The notes under the pieces are model-generated. The model saw only the letters and a list, made by a program, of their open reading frames with translations. It ran no database searches and was not told the DNA's origin. Position numbers and translations under genes: made by a program. Of a stretch of 53,803 nucleotides of DNA, positions 24,219-33,400 are shown piece after piece. Numbering within the stretch: position 1 is the stretch's first letter; every line of letters begins with the position of its first letter. Location: contig JAISQE010000158.1 of NCBI GenBank assembly GCA_031274425.1, positions 1 through 53,803 of the forward strand, read 5' to 3'. The stretch is from Synergistaceae bacterium. Its GTDB lineage: Bacteria; Synergistota; Synergistia; Synergistales; Aminobacteriaceae.

Positions 24219-25508
24219 GTGAAAAATAGAGTGGACGTACTCATTGGAGCTCAATGGGGAGACGAGGGCAAAGGTAAAGTCGTCGACGTGATGGGAGCGA
24301 ATGTCGACGTATTCGTTCGTTACCAGGGAGGCGCCAACGCCGGGCACACCGTCATCGTGGGCGGAGAGAAAATTGTTTTCCACCTTTTGCCCTCGGGCAT
24401 GCTTTACCCTGGAAAGCTCTGCGTGATCGGCAACGGCGTCGTCGTAGAACCCGAACAATTCCTGAAAGAAATAGAAGAGTTGCGGGAGCGCGGTCAGGAT
24501 CGAGCACGCCTCGTAATCAGCCCCTCCGCTCACGTGGTTATGCCTTATCACAAAATTCTCGACAAAGCCCAAGAAGCTTTTCGCGGAAAAGGGCATATGA
24601 TCGGCACGACAGGACGCGGTATCGGACCTTGTTACGTCGATAAATACGCGCGCAGCGGCCTTCGGGTGGAAGATCTGCTGGATGGGGATCGCCTTCGGGA
24701 GAAGCTGACCATGATATTGGAGGAGAAAAATCGAATTCTGACGAAACTTTATAACGAAAAACCCTTGGCGCTGGATGAAATTCTTGCCCCAGCCCTGGAA
24801 TGGGGCAAAGCTCTGGTTCCTTATGTGGGAGATACGGTGGAGCTGCTGCACGAGGCCATCAAGGACGACAAGCATGTGCTGTTGGAAGGAGCTCAGGCCA
24901 CGTTGCTCGACATCGACCACGGAACGTATCCTTACGTCACCAGTTCCTCGACTTCCGCCGCGGGCGGTTTTACTGGAACGGGGGTGCCGGTGTCGCGGGT
25001 CGATCGCGTGATCGCCGTCGTCAAAGCCTATGCCACCCGAGTAGGAGAAGGCCCTATGCCGACGGAGGACAAGGGAGAGATCGGGGAATTCCTGCGCAAG
25101 CAGGGAGGAGAGTTCGGGGCCACGACGGGGCGACCTCGTCGCTGTGGATGGCTGGATATGGTCGCGGTGCGCTACTCCGTACGCCTGAACGGGAGCGACG
25201 TGATCGCCTTGACGAAACTGGATGTGCTGACGGGGCTCGACGAAATCAAAGTCTGCACGGCTTATGACCTGAACGGAGCGAAGACGACGCATTTCAACGG
25301 CAGTTCCTATGTCCTGGAGGAATGCCGCCCGATATACGAAACCCTGCCGGGTTGGAGCGAGGATATTTCCAACTGCACGACCTTCGAGTCCCTGCCTGAA
25401 AAAGCGCAAAACTACGTTCGGTACATCGAAAAGCACGCCGGCGCGCCGGTAAAGGTAATCGGCGTGGGCGCGGATAGGAATCAAACGATAAATCGGGGAC
25501 TCTATTGA
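24219..25508 (+). CDS. purA: Adenylosuccinate synthetase
   Basis: This enzyme catalyses the GTP-dependent joining of IMP and aspartate, the first committed step to AMP. The 429 residues are standard. The phosphate loop GAQWGDEGKGK is at the N-terminus, followed by NAGHTV, TGRGIGPCYVDKYAR, GAQATLLDIDHGTYPYVTSS and the base-recognition segment TKLDVL. A GTG at 24219 is the likely start; a second GTG four codons on (MDVLIG) is an alternative. The last base of the TAT codon begins the stop TGA, which overlaps the TTG start of rimI. Confidence 0.97.
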   Translation: MKNRVDVLIGAQWGDEGKGKVVDVMGANVDVFVRYQGGANAGHTVIVGGEKIVFHLLPSGMLYPGKLCVIGNGVVVEPEQFLKEIEELRERGQDRARLVISPSAHVVMPYHKILDKAQEAFRGKGHMIGTTGRGIGPCYVDKYARSGLRVEDLLDGDRLREKLTMILEEKNRILTKLYNEKPLALDEILAPALEWGKALVPYVGDTVELLHEAIKDDKHVLLEGAQATLLDIDHGTYPYVTSSSTSAAGGFTGTGVPVSRVDRVIAVVKAYATRVGEGPMPTEDKGEIGEFLRKQGGEFGATTGRPRRCGWLDMVAVRYSVRLNGSDVIALTKLDVLTGLDEIKVCTAYDLNGAKTTHFNGSSYVLEECRPIYETLPGWSEDISNCTTFESLPEKAQNYVRYIEKHAGAPVKVIGVGADRNQTINRGLY

Positions 25509-25978
25509 TTTTAGCGGATATTCGTTTTTGCGCGAAAACGGACCTCGAACGCATTTTGAAGGTGGAGCGAACCTCGCCTCACCCGTGGTCAGAACGCGTC
25601 ATCACCCGCGATCTCGTTATCGGCGATACGGGGCTTTCTTATATTGGGGCTTTCGCTCCGGCGGCGCAGGATAAGTTGTTGGGCTACGCCGTCCTTGGCG
25701 ATGAAAAGGGAAACGGATTGCTGATGAACTTGGTGGTGTTGCCGGAGCATCAACGATGCGGTTTTGGAACCCAGTTGGTTGTGGCGGCGGCCGAGTGCGC
25801 GAGCGACATGGGCTTTTTCTCCCTTGTCCTGAGGGTGCGCGTCTCGAATGTCGCCGCGTTGACTCTTTACAGAAACTTGGGATTCAAAGCCGACGCGACG
25901 CGCGAAAGTTTTTACAGCGATGGAGACGTGGCGCAATATATGAGCGCGAAGCTGCCTTTGACCATAAAGATCGAGTGA
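25505..25978 (+). CDS. rimI: GNAT N-acetyltransferase, RimI-like
   Basis: This 157-residue GNAT protein is of the size and type of ribosomal protein S18-alanine acetyltransferase. The acetyl-CoA site is recognisable: LLMNLVVLPEHQRCGFGTQLV (beta 4 with the Q/R-x-x-G-x-G loop) and LRVRVSNVAALTLYRNLGFKADATRESFY at the end. It starts at a TTG overlapping the purA stop, so it depends on purA translation. Assignment to S18 rather than another amine is by similarity of the C-terminal N-x-A-x-x-L-Y-x-x-x-G-F signature only. Confidence 0.82.
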   Translation: MILADIRFCAKTDLERILKVERTSPHPWSERVITRDLVIGDTGLSYIGAFAPAAQDKLLGYAVLGDEKGNGLLMNLVVLPEHQRCGFGTQLVVAAAECASDMGFFSLVLRVRVSNVAALTLYRNLGFKADATRESFYSDGDVAQYMSAKLPLTIKIE

Positions 25979-25987
25979 GGAGCAAGG

Positions 25988-26254
25988 ATGAGGGTATACA
26001 TTCCCTTCGACGACGGTTCCGTCATTTCCTACGACGGCAAAAAGTTTACGTTACACAGGCAACCCGTCGACATCGACGCCGATCTCAGCGCGTTGCCCGA
26101 AGGAACGGCGGTACGGTTTTGGCGTGAACGACGCGGAGAACTCGTCAAAGCCTTGGAGACCGCATGGTGGAAAGAACGCCAGCGACGCAGGGAAAAGGCG
26201 ACGAAAAAGGTTTATTCGAGAGCCCATCAAGCAAAAGTCGAAGAAATCGAATGA
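25988..26254 (+). CDS. Small hypothetical protein (88 residues)
   Basis: I do not recognise this gene. It has a clear ribosome binding site (AGGAGCAAGG) ahead of its ATG and follows rimI by nine bases, so it is probably real and co-transcribed. The first half is acidic and beta-rich (MRVYIPFDDGSVISYDGKKF). The second half is a highly basic helix (residues about 45-80, WRERRGELVKALETAWWKERQRRREK) that could bind nucleic acid. A 9-bp tandem repeat and a possible terminator follow its stop. Confidence 0.6.
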   Translation: MRVYIPFDDGSVISYDGKKFTLHRQPVDIDADLSALPEGTAVRFWRERRGELVKALETAWWKERQRRREKATKKVYSRAHQAKVEEIE

Positions 26255-26268
26255 ATAGGATGAATAGG
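26251..26268. repeat. 9-bp tandem duplication after the small hypothetical gene
   Basis: ATGAATAGG occurs twice in a row at 26251-26259 and 26260-26268, overlapping the TGA stop of the 88-residue gene. It yields an unconvincing string of ATG codons. Confidence 0.8.
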
Positions 26269-26305
26269 ATGCGACGCGAATATGCCGCATCTTCATATTT
26301 TTTAT
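26268..26305 (+). terminator. Possible terminator of the purA-rimI run
   Basis: GATGCG (26268-26273) and CGCATC (26286-26291) can pair around a 12-base loop, followed by the T-rich TTCATATTTTTTAT. The stem is short, so strength is doubtful, but it lies just where a housekeeping transcript should end before the yqeB promoter. Confidence 0.45.
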
Positions 26306-26337
26306 ATTTCCGCGCCTCCCAAACCATACCTTTCAAT

Positions 26338-26347
26338 ATGACGTCAT
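26338..26347. promoter_or_regulatory. Palindrome at the yqeB promoter
   Basis: ATGACGTCAT is a perfect 10-bp palindrome ending two bases before the -35 box of the consensus promoter. Its position fits an upstream activator or repressor site. The protein that binds it is unknown. Confidence 0.4.
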
Positions 26348-26348
26348 T

Positions 26349-26377
26349 TTGACATTGAGTCACTCCGTGTTTATAAT
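26349..26377 (+). promoter_or_regulatory. Perfect consensus sigma-70 promoter for yqeB-yqeC
   Basis: TTGACA (26349-26354), a 17-base spacer and TATAAT (26372-26377) form an exact consensus promoter. The predicted start near 26384 leaves a leader of about 84 bases before the GTG of yqeB. Nothing resembling a known riboswitch was seen in that leader. Confidence 0.8.
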
Positions 26378-26467
26378 TTCTTGTCGTCACAAAAAATTAT
26401 CAACCCTTACTTTCCTCGCGCGACTCGACCCAAACAGGCAGATTTGATTTTTAGGGGGGGGACTGCA

Positions 26468-27349
26468 GTGCCGCTAGCGATTGTCCGTGGCGGGGGAGAC
26501 TTGGCCACAGGGATTGTCTACAGGTTGTGGAAAGTTGGTTTTACTGTCCTGACCCTGGAAACGCCCCACCCCACCGTCATACGGCGTCCGGTCTCCGTCG
26601 CGCAGGCGGTTTTTGAAAAAACGCACGCGATTGGCGGAATGACGGCAAGGTTGATTTCGTCGGCGCGCGACATGCCCGATGACGGGGACGTGGGCGTTCT
26701 GATAGATCCCCGGGGGCGGTCGATTTCGGCGCTGAAGCCGGATCTTTTGATCGACGCCATCATGGCCAAAAAAAACTGCGGAACCACGAGAGACATGGCG
26801 CCTCGCGTCATCGCCATCGGCCCTGGATTTCGAGCCCCTCGGGACGCCCATGCCGTCGTGGAAACTTTGCGCGGACACAATCTCGGGCGCGTGATCGAAA
26901 ACGGAGAAGCGGCTCCCAACACCGGAACTCCCGGCGAAATAGGAGGCGAAACCACGACCAGACTGGTGCGCTCTCCAGCGGAGGGGCTGGCCGGCTTCAC
27001 GGTCGCGATCGGAGACCATGTGGAAGACGGGCAAATCATCGGAGCAATAAGCGGAAAACCCATCGCCGCCCGGATCAGCGGGGTTGTCCGCGGCCTCATT
27101 CATCCCTCCACACCGGTCGCCGCTCACATGAAGATCGGGGACATCGACCCTCGCGCGGTTCGTGAAAATTGTTTTTCGATATCCGACAAATCCCTCGCGA
27201 TCGCCGGAGGCGTCCTCGAAGCGGCGCTCGCCTTCAAGCTCGGCCCCGAAGAGGAGGTGCGTTCATGTTCGCTTCCATGTTGGCCTCCATCGATTTTCCG
27301 AAAAGAAGCCTTATATGCTTCACGGGCGGCGGAGGCAAGACGACGCTGA
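26468..27349 (+). CDS. yqeB: Selenium-dependent molybdenum hydroxylase maturation protein YqeB
   Basis: YqeB is a marker of selenium-dependent molybdenum hydroxylases and is thought to help insert the labile selenium into the Mo cofactor. I start it at the GTG at 26468, seven bases after an eight-G run. The protein then begins VPLAIVRGGGDLATGIVYRLW, with the Rossmann-like nucleotide loop characteristic of the family. Further parts are RPVSVAQAVFEK, DLLIDAIMAKKN and TRDMAPRVIAIGPGF. It has 293 residues. The last 30 or so (after GPEEEV) are read across the ribosome binding site and start of yqeC, an 85-base overlap; they look unlike the family and may be a non-functional tail or a 3' frameshift. 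Confidence 0.9.
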   Translation: MPLAIVRGGGDLATGIVYRLWKVGFTVLTLETPHPTVIRRPVSVAQAVFEKTHAIGGMTARLISSARDMPDDGDVGVLIDPRGRSISALKPDLLIDAIMAKKNCGTTRDMAPRVIAIGPGFRAPRDAHAVVETLRGHNLGRVIENGEAAPNTGTPGEIGGETTTRLVRSPAEGLAGFTVAIGDHVEDGQIIGAISGKPIAARISGVVRGLIHPSTPVAAHMKIGDIDPRAVRENCFSISDKSLAIAGGVLEAALAFKLGPEEEVRSCSLPCWPPSIFRKEALYASRAAEARRR

Positions 27350-28023
27350 TGCTCCGGCTCGCCCGGCATTTGACGCCGAACTCCGTCATCGTGACGTCGA
27401 CGACGAAAATGGGAGAGTCGGAAGTTCCCCCTCAAGAGGCGCTGCTGGAGGACATTTCTTCCGGCAGTGCCGATATAAAAAACAAATTGTTGGAGAAGAA
27501 GCGGCTGTTTTTATTTCGCGAGTTCAAGGACGGCAAGTACCACGGCTTTGCACCGGACGCCGTCGCGGCGCTCTACCGGAGTCGACGCGCTTCCTATGTT
27601 CTCGCGGAGGCCGACGGAGCCCGGCGCTTGCCGCTGAAGGGCTATGAAATCCATGAACCTCCCCTGCCGGACTCCTTCGACTATCAAATCATCGTCGTCG
27701 GGGTCGACGCTTTTTTGCAACCGATGAACGAGCGGACGGTCGCCCGTTTCGAAATCGTGCGGCGATTTTTAGGGGGGGAAAGAAACGAGACGCTGACCCC
27801 TCCCCTTCTTTTGAAATTGCTGACAAGCCCGGACATGTACATGAAAAACTCCCCGCCTGAGACAAAACGTATTTTGTGCCTCAACAAGGCGGACCTGATG
27901 GATCCGGCTTCTCTTGCCGTATGGACGCGCTATCTGCGTTCCCACCTGAGGGGATACTACGGAATCGGGATAACGGGCCGAGGCCGAGAAGGCTCCTTCA
28001 TGCGCGCGTCGCAAGAAGTCTAA
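27265..28023 (+). CDS. yqeC: Selenium cofactor biosynthesis protein YqeC
   Basis: This 252-residue P-loop protein is of the YqeC family, the second accessory marker of selenium-dependent molybdenum hydroxylases. The Walker A-like FTGGGGKTTLMLRLAR lies at residues about 18-33, then VTSTTKMG, the switch-like VLAEADGARRLPLKGYEIHEP and an LNKADL motif. The ATG at 27265 follows GAGGAGGTGCGTTC. It overlaps the end of yqeB in another frame and shares its promoter. YqeC plus YqeB imply that the xanthine dehydrogenase-like enzymes downstream carry selenium. Confidence 0.92.
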   Translation: MFASMLASIDFPKRSLICFTGGGGKTTLMLRLARHLTPNSVIVTSTTKMGESEVPPQEALLEDISSGSADIKNKLLEKKRLFLFREFKDGKYHGFAPDAVAALYRSRRASYVLAEADGARRLPLKGYEIHEPPLPDSFDYQIIVVGVDAFLQPMNERTVARFEIVRRFLGGERNETLTPPLLLKLLTSPDMYMKNSPPETKRILCLNKADLMDPASLAVWTRYLRSHLRGYYGIGITGRGREGSFMRASQEV

Positions 28024-28046
28024 AAAATCGGAACATGCATCGCTTC

Positions 28047-28075
28047 TTGACATTATTAAGTAAAGCGAGTAAATT
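28047..28075 (+). promoter_or_regulatory. Promoter of the YheO-type regulator gene
   Basis: TTGACA (28047-28052) and TAAATT (28070-28075) are 17 bases apart in an AT-rich intergenic stretch. The start near 28082 gives a leader of about 135 bases. Confidence 0.6.
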
Positions 28076-28081
28076 CTTTAC
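28060..28081. promoter_or_regulatory. Inverted repeat flanking the regulator's -10 box
   Basis: GTAAAG (28060-28065) and CTTTAC (28076-28081) are perfect 6-bp inverted arms on either side of the -10 element. This is a natural place for autorepression. Confidence 0.4.
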
Positions 28082-28217
28082 CGAGATGTTATTATTTTAT
28101 CATCCTGTTAAAAACCTCAAATTAAAATAAATAAATCAATGCCTGGAGAAACCCTGAAGCGTTTGAACCAATTCCGGAAGACGCGTCCGTGAAAAAGCAA
28201 AAAAGGGGAGACGGTCC

Positions 28218-28880
28218 GTGAATCACGCGCAAAGTTTGCAGGCTTGGGTTCCTTTGGTCGACTTTCTGGCGGACGCCTTTGGAAGCACATGCGAAGTGGT
28301 CCTCCATGATCTTCGGAACATAGAACACTCCATCATCGCCATCCGAAACAATCACATCACAGGCAGGAAAATCGGCGATTCGTTATCCGATTACGCCTTG
28401 GAGGTCATTCATAAACAAAGCCGAAACCCCAATAAAAATTACGTGGCCAGTTATTACGGCACCCTCGAAGAAAGTGGAAAGATATTGCGCCTGTCGTCTT
28501 TTTTGATCTACGACGAGGAAAACGAACTGATGGGGCTACTGGCCTTGAACATGGATTTTTCCGCTTTGGAAGAAGCCCGCAATATCATCGACGGCTTCAT
28601 CAACAACATGGAAAAATTGCCCCAGGCGGCGGGCCGGGAGGAAAAATCCATGCATTTCAACCTTTCGGAAGACTATATGCCCTCCGTGATCGCCCAGATG
28701 ATCGAGAGCTGCGGGGTGGAGCCGATGCGCATGACGCTGGAAGAAAAACGCAGTCTGGTGGAACAACTGCAGCTAAAGGGCATTTTTTTGCTGAAAGGCG
28801 CGGTGACGGAGGTCGCCAACAAGCTGGAGGTCTCGGAACAAACGGTATACCGTTATTTGAAAGATAAAGATGAAAGATAA
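28218..28880 (+). CDS. YheO/DauR-type PAS-like transcriptional regulator
   Basis: This 220-residue protein has an N-terminal YheO-like PAS domain (residues about 10-125: LADAFGSTCEVVLHDLRNIEHSI through FLIYDEENELMGLLALNMD). A C-terminal helix-turn-helix of the YheO family ends KGAVTEVANKLEVSEQTVYRYLKD. Proteins of this type sense small amino-acid or purine-related ligands and regulate neighbouring catabolic genes. It sits between the yqeBC and ssnA transcription units, so it is the likely controller of the island. The start is a GTG with GGGGAGACGG upstream. Ligand and sign of regulation are not evident. Confidence 0.88.
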   Translation: MNHAQSLQAWVPLVDFLADAFGSTCEVVLHDLRNIEHSIIAIRNNHITGRKIGDSLSDYALEVIHKQSRNPNKNYVASYYGTLEESGKILRLSSFLIYDEENELMGLLALNMDFSALEEARNIIDGFINNMEKLPQAAGREEKSMHFNLSEDYMPSVIAQMIESCGVEPMRMTLEEKRSLVEQLQLKGIFLLKGAVTEVANKLEVSEQTVYRYLKDKDER

Positions 28881-28888
28881 AGGTGAAA
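28863..28888. repeat. 13-bp tandem duplication over the regulator stop codon
   Basis: GATAAAGATGAAA (28863-28875) is repeated as GATAAAGGTGAAA, with one mismatch. The duplication spans the TAA stop and extends the lysine-rich end of the regulator. Confidence 0.75.
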
Positions 28889-28975
28889 AGTAAAGAACGA
28901 CCTCAGTGGAGACCAGCGAAGAGAATTTTCGGGGAAAAATGGAATGCGCCGCCGATGTTTGGGCGAATCGCTCGA

Positions 28976-29004
28976 TTGACCTGAGGCGGCCCGGCAATTA
29001 TAAA
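28976..29004 (+). promoter_or_regulatory. Promoter of the ssnA-ygfK catabolic operon
   Basis: TTGACC (28976-28981) and TATAAA (28999-29004) are 17 bases apart. The predicted start near 29011 would leave a leader of only about 18 bases before the ATG of ssnA. Confidence 0.6.
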
Positions 29005-29012
29005 ACTTTTAT
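29000..29012. promoter_or_regulatory. Candidate operator at the ssnA transcription start
   Basis: ATAAAA-C-TTTTAT is an inverted repeat with perfect 6-bp arms over the -10 box and predicted start site. A repressor bound here would block the whole catabolic operon. Confidence 0.4.
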
Positions 29013-29029
29013 CGAAAGGAGTGTTCGAT

Positions 29030-30358
29030 ATGCTGCTCATAGGAAATGGCCCGACGATCACACGGGACGAAAACAATCCTTTTTTGCCCGACGGCTGCGT
29101 GGCCGTCGACGGGGCCCTCATCGCGGAGGTCGGGGACACGGCGGAGATGAAGGGCAAATACCCCGGCGCGCGGTTTCTCGACGCCGAAAGAAATATCATC
29201 ATGCCCGGCTTCATCAACGGCCACACGCATTTTTACAGCACGTTCTCGCGGGGGATGCCGGGCAAGTACCCGCCAGCTCAAAATTTCGCCGAGGTTCTGG
29301 ACCGCTTGTGGTGGAAACTGGACAAGGCTCTGACGCTGGAAGGGGTCTACTACAGCGCGATCACCGCTTTGGTGGACTGCGTCAAAAACGGATGCACTAC
29401 GGTCATCGATCACCACGCGTCCCCTCTGCACGTCGCGGGAAGCCTGTTCGAGATCGAAAAAGCCGCGCGCCTGGCTGGCATCCGCGCCTCGCTCTGTTAT
29501 GAGGTGTCGGACCGCGACGGAGCGGAGATCATGAAACAGGGCATCAAGGAAAACGTCGATTTTATCGACCATGCGGCCCGAAGCCAGGACGACAGGGTTG
29601 CCGGCATGTTCGGCTTGCACGCGTCCGTCACCCTGAGCGACGAGACTCTGGCCCTGTGTCGCGAGGCAATGGGCGACCGGGACGCGGGATATCACGTCCA
29701 CGTGGCGGAGGGGCCGGCGGACCAGGAGGACTCCGAGGCGAAGTACAAAAAACGCGTCGTCGAGCGCTTCCGCGATTTCGGCATAACGGGCGGCAAATCC
29801 CTTTTCATCCACTGCATTCACTTGAACGACAAGGAACTCGACGTCATCGGGCAAACCGGCACCGCCATCATCCACAACCCCGAGTCCAACATGGGCAACG
29901 CCGTCGGGTGCGCGCCCCTCCTGAAAATATGCGAACGGGACATCCTGACGGGGCTCGGCACGGATGGGTACGTCAGCGATATGCTACAGTCCTATAAGAT
30001 GGCCAACGCCCTCCAGAAACATCATAACAAGCATCCCAACGTCGCGTGGGGCGAGATCCCGACGATGCTTTTCGAGAACAACGCGAAAATTTGCGCCCGT
30101 TATTTCAAAACGCCGGTGGGCAAACTGGCCGCCGGTTATTCCGGTGACGTTATCGTCTCCGACTACAACCCACCCACCCCGCTTTCCGACGCGAACATCA
30201 ACGGACACCTGCTTTTCGGCACGGAAGGGCGTAGCGTCGTCGCCACGGTCGCGGCCGGAAAGGTGCTGATGCGGGACCGCCGCTTGACGGAGCTGGACGA
30301 GAAAGCCATTTTCGCCAAAGCGAGGGAGGTCGGAGCCAAGGTCTGGGAAGCCGTTTGA
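29030..30358 (+). CDS. ssnA: Putative aminohydrolase SsnA
   Basis: This amidohydrolase-superfamily protein belongs to the selenium/purine cluster. Starting at the ATG at 29030, eight bases after AAAGGAG, it has 442 residues, the length I recall for E. coli SsnA. A GTG three codons earlier overlaps the ribosome binding site and is unlikely. The metal motif is NGHTHFYSTFSRGM. Further ligands are likely in DHHASP, YHVHVAEG, IHCIHL and GLGTDGY. SsnA is part of the gene set shown in gut bacteria to support anaerobic uric acid use and is expected to open or deaminate a purine-derived ring. The exact reaction is not visible from sequence. Confidence 0.92.
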   Translation: MLLIGNGPTITRDENNPFLPDGCVAVDGALIAEVGDTAEMKGKYPGARFLDAERNIIMPGFINGHTHFYSTFSRGMPGKYPPAQNFAEVLDRLWWKLDKALTLEGVYYSAITALVDCVKNGCTTVIDHHASPLHVAGSLFEIEKAARLAGIRASLCYEVSDRDGAEIMKQGIKENVDFIDHAARSQDDRVAGMFGLHASVTLSDETLALCREAMGDRDAGYHVHVAEGPADQEDSEAKYKKRVVERFRDFGITGGKSLFIHCIHLNDKELDVIGQTGTAIIHNPESNMGNAVGCAPLLKICERDILTGLGTDGYVSDMLQSYKMANALQKHHNKHPNVAWGEIPTMLFENNAKICARYFKTPVGKLAAGYSGDVIVSDYNPPTPLSDANINGHLLFGTEGRSVVATVAAGKVLMRDRRLTELDEKAIFAKAREVGAKVWEAV

Positions 30359-30409
30359 GGGCCGGGGGTGTCCTCGAATGGGTTATTCCGAAAAGGAGGG
30401 GATCGATTT

Positions 30410-33400
30410 ATGTCGCATATCATGAGGCCGCAACCGTTCGGCACGCTGCTTCGATGGATCGTGAACGAGCACGAATCGACGGGGTCCATTTTTGGCATTC
30501 ACAAGTCGCTTTTTTACGTTCCGAAGGAGAACGCGCCCTACTCCACCGAAATTTTCGGGCAAAAGCTCGCGACGCCTTTCGGGCCCGCCGCCGGCCCCAA
30601 CAGCCAATTGACGCAGAACATTGTCGCGAGCTGGTTGGGGGGCGCGCGGTTTATAGAGTTGAAAACCGTTCAGATCATGGACGAGCTGGAGTTCGGCCGC
30701 CCCTGCATCGATATGGAGGACGAGGGCTATAACGCCGAATGGTCCCAGGAACTGAAATTGGAGCAGTCCGTGCGGGAGTACATCAAGGGATGGACGCTGC
30801 TTCACGTGCTGCAAAAATTGTTGGGCTGGGAAAAACTTCCCTTCGGGACTGTTTTCAACATGAGCGTGGGCTACAACCTGGACGGAATCAAAAGCTCTCG
30901 TATGCAGAAATTCATGGGCATCATGACGGACGCGTCGGAGTTCATCGAAAAATACAGGGCGGTTCTCGCAAAAGACTTCCCTCGGTTCGCGGACATCGAG
31001 ATCCCCAGCCGCCTGATCGACAGCGTCACGCTCTCCACGATGCACGGCTGCCCGCCGGAGGAAATCCAAAAAATAGGTCTCTATCTCCTGGAAGAAAAGG
31101 GGCTTCACCTGATCCTAAAGCTCAACCCGACGCTTTTGGGCAAGAGCGAGGCCATGAAGATCCTCCACGAGGACCTGGCCTACACGGACATCGAGATTCA
31201 CGACTCCACGTTCGACCACGACCTCCAGTACCCCCGCGCCGTCGAAATCGTCTCCACGCTAAAAAACCGGGCGCGGGAGCTGGGGCTTTTCTTCGGAGTC
31301 AAGCTGACCAACACCTTCGCCATGATCAACCGCCGCGGCGCGATGCCGGGCGAGGAGATGTACATGTCGGGACGCTCGCTCTACCCGATCACCATGCAAC
31401 TTTTCGACCGCCTTTCCAAACATTTCGGGGGAGACCTTCCCGTGTCGTACTCCGCCGGAGCCGACGAGCTGAACGTGGGGACGATCTTCGCTTGCGGGGC
31501 CCTGCCGGTCACCATGGCGTCCGACCTCCTGAAGCCTGGGGGGTACGCGAAGTTTCGTTCCTGCATCGAGGCCCTCGAGGCCGCCATGAAAAAAGCCGGG
31601 GTCGAAAATTTAAAGGACTACGCGCGCGGGAGCGCCGAGGCCCTCGACAAAGCGGCAAAAAACGCCCTATCCGACCCGCGCTATAAGAAAAGCGCTTTCG
31701 AGGGGATCCCCAAGGTCAAATCCAGCCTCGGCCTCTTCGACTGCGTGGCGGCTCCCTGCATGGAAAGCTGCGCGGTGTGTCAGGACGTGCCCTCCTATGC
31801 TTGGCAGATCGCTCAGGGGGATTTCGACGGGGCCCTGGCCAGCATCCTCCGTAAAAATGCTCTGCCGGGCGTGACGGGGCACGTTTGTACCCATCGATGT
31901 CAGAGCGCCTGCACGCGCAACAACTACGACAGCCCCGTGGCCATCCGGGCGCTCAAGCGATTCGCGGCGGAACACGGGAATGCCTCGGAGAACCTGAAGG
32001 CGGCGCTGAAAATCGAGAAAAACGGATACAAGGCTGCGGTCGTCGGCTCGGGGCCCTCGGGTCTGGCCGCGGCAATGTCCTTGGCCCTCGCCGGGATGGA
32101 GGTCACGGTTTACGAGGAGATGCCCCGAGCGGGGGGCATGATGGCGCTGGCGCCGACCTTTCGCCTGCCTCGGGAGGCGATGGACGCGGACGTCCGGCGC
32201 GTCACGGACCTGGGCGTCAAGATTGAGCTGAACCACAAGATCTCCGAGGCCCCGGAGAAACTGCTCGAAAAGGGTTTCGACGCCGTCTACGTGGCCTGCG
32301 GCTTCCCCGAGGACGCGCCCTTCGACGTTCCTGGGCTGACCTCCCAGGGGACGTTCACTCCTGGGGTATTCACCTCCATGCAACTGCTCAAGTCCGTGGC
32401 GGCTATGGAGGTCTCGGGAACCTCCCCGAATGCCGAAAAACCGGCGCTCGGCAAAAAAACGATCGTCGTCGGAGGCGGCAATACCGCGATGGACGTCGCC
32501 CGGACCGCGTCGCGCCTGACGGGAAACCCCGTGTCGGTGGTCTACCGACGCACCCGCGCCGAGATGCCGGCCATTCAGGAGGAGCGGGACCTGGTCTTTC
32601 ACGAGGGAAACGAGCTGATCGAACTCGCGGCGCCGAGCGGAGTCGTCGTCGAGAACGGCAGGGTCGCGGGGCTGGAGTGCGAAAGATGCCGCTTGGGCGA
32701 CCCCGACGCGTCCGGCCGACGCGCCCCCGTCCCCACAAGTGAGAAGTTCGTCGTCAAGGGGGACTCGATCGTGATCGCCATCGGCCAGGGCCCCGAGAAG
32801 AGCCTTTTTCGGAACAGCCGCGTGATCACCAAAAAGAACGGCGCGGTGGAGGTTCGGGCCAACGGCATGACGTCGGTCTGTGGTGTTTTCGCGGGCGGCG
32901 ACGCTGTTCGGACCCCGGCGATCGTCATCCAGGGCTGCGCGGACGGTGCGAAGGCCGCCGAGGCCATCTGCGCCCAGTTGGGAATCCCCTCGGGCCCCGT
33001 CGCCCCGCTGCCGGTCTTGACCGAGGAGGACATCTTGAAGGTCAAAGCTCTTCGCGCCCACAAAAGCCGTCAGCATGAGGAGTCCCGCCTGCCTTTGGCG
33101 GACCGCAAAGGTTTTGAGCTTGCGGAACGGACGTTCTCCCCGGAGGACGCCGTTTCCGAGGCGAGGCGCTGCCTGCAGTGCGCGTCTTTTTGCGACAAAT
33201 GCGTGGAGGTCTGCCCCAATCGCGCCAACGTCGCCTACAAGGTGACGCCGATCCGGGTGGACGTGCCTAGAATTCGCGCCCACAACGGAACCGCGGTGAC
33301 CCTGGGAGTGGAGCGGGTGGAGATCGTTCAGGCGCGGCAAGTCCTCCACGTCGACGACTTTTGCAACGAGTGCGGCAACTGCTCCACGTTCTGCGTCCAC

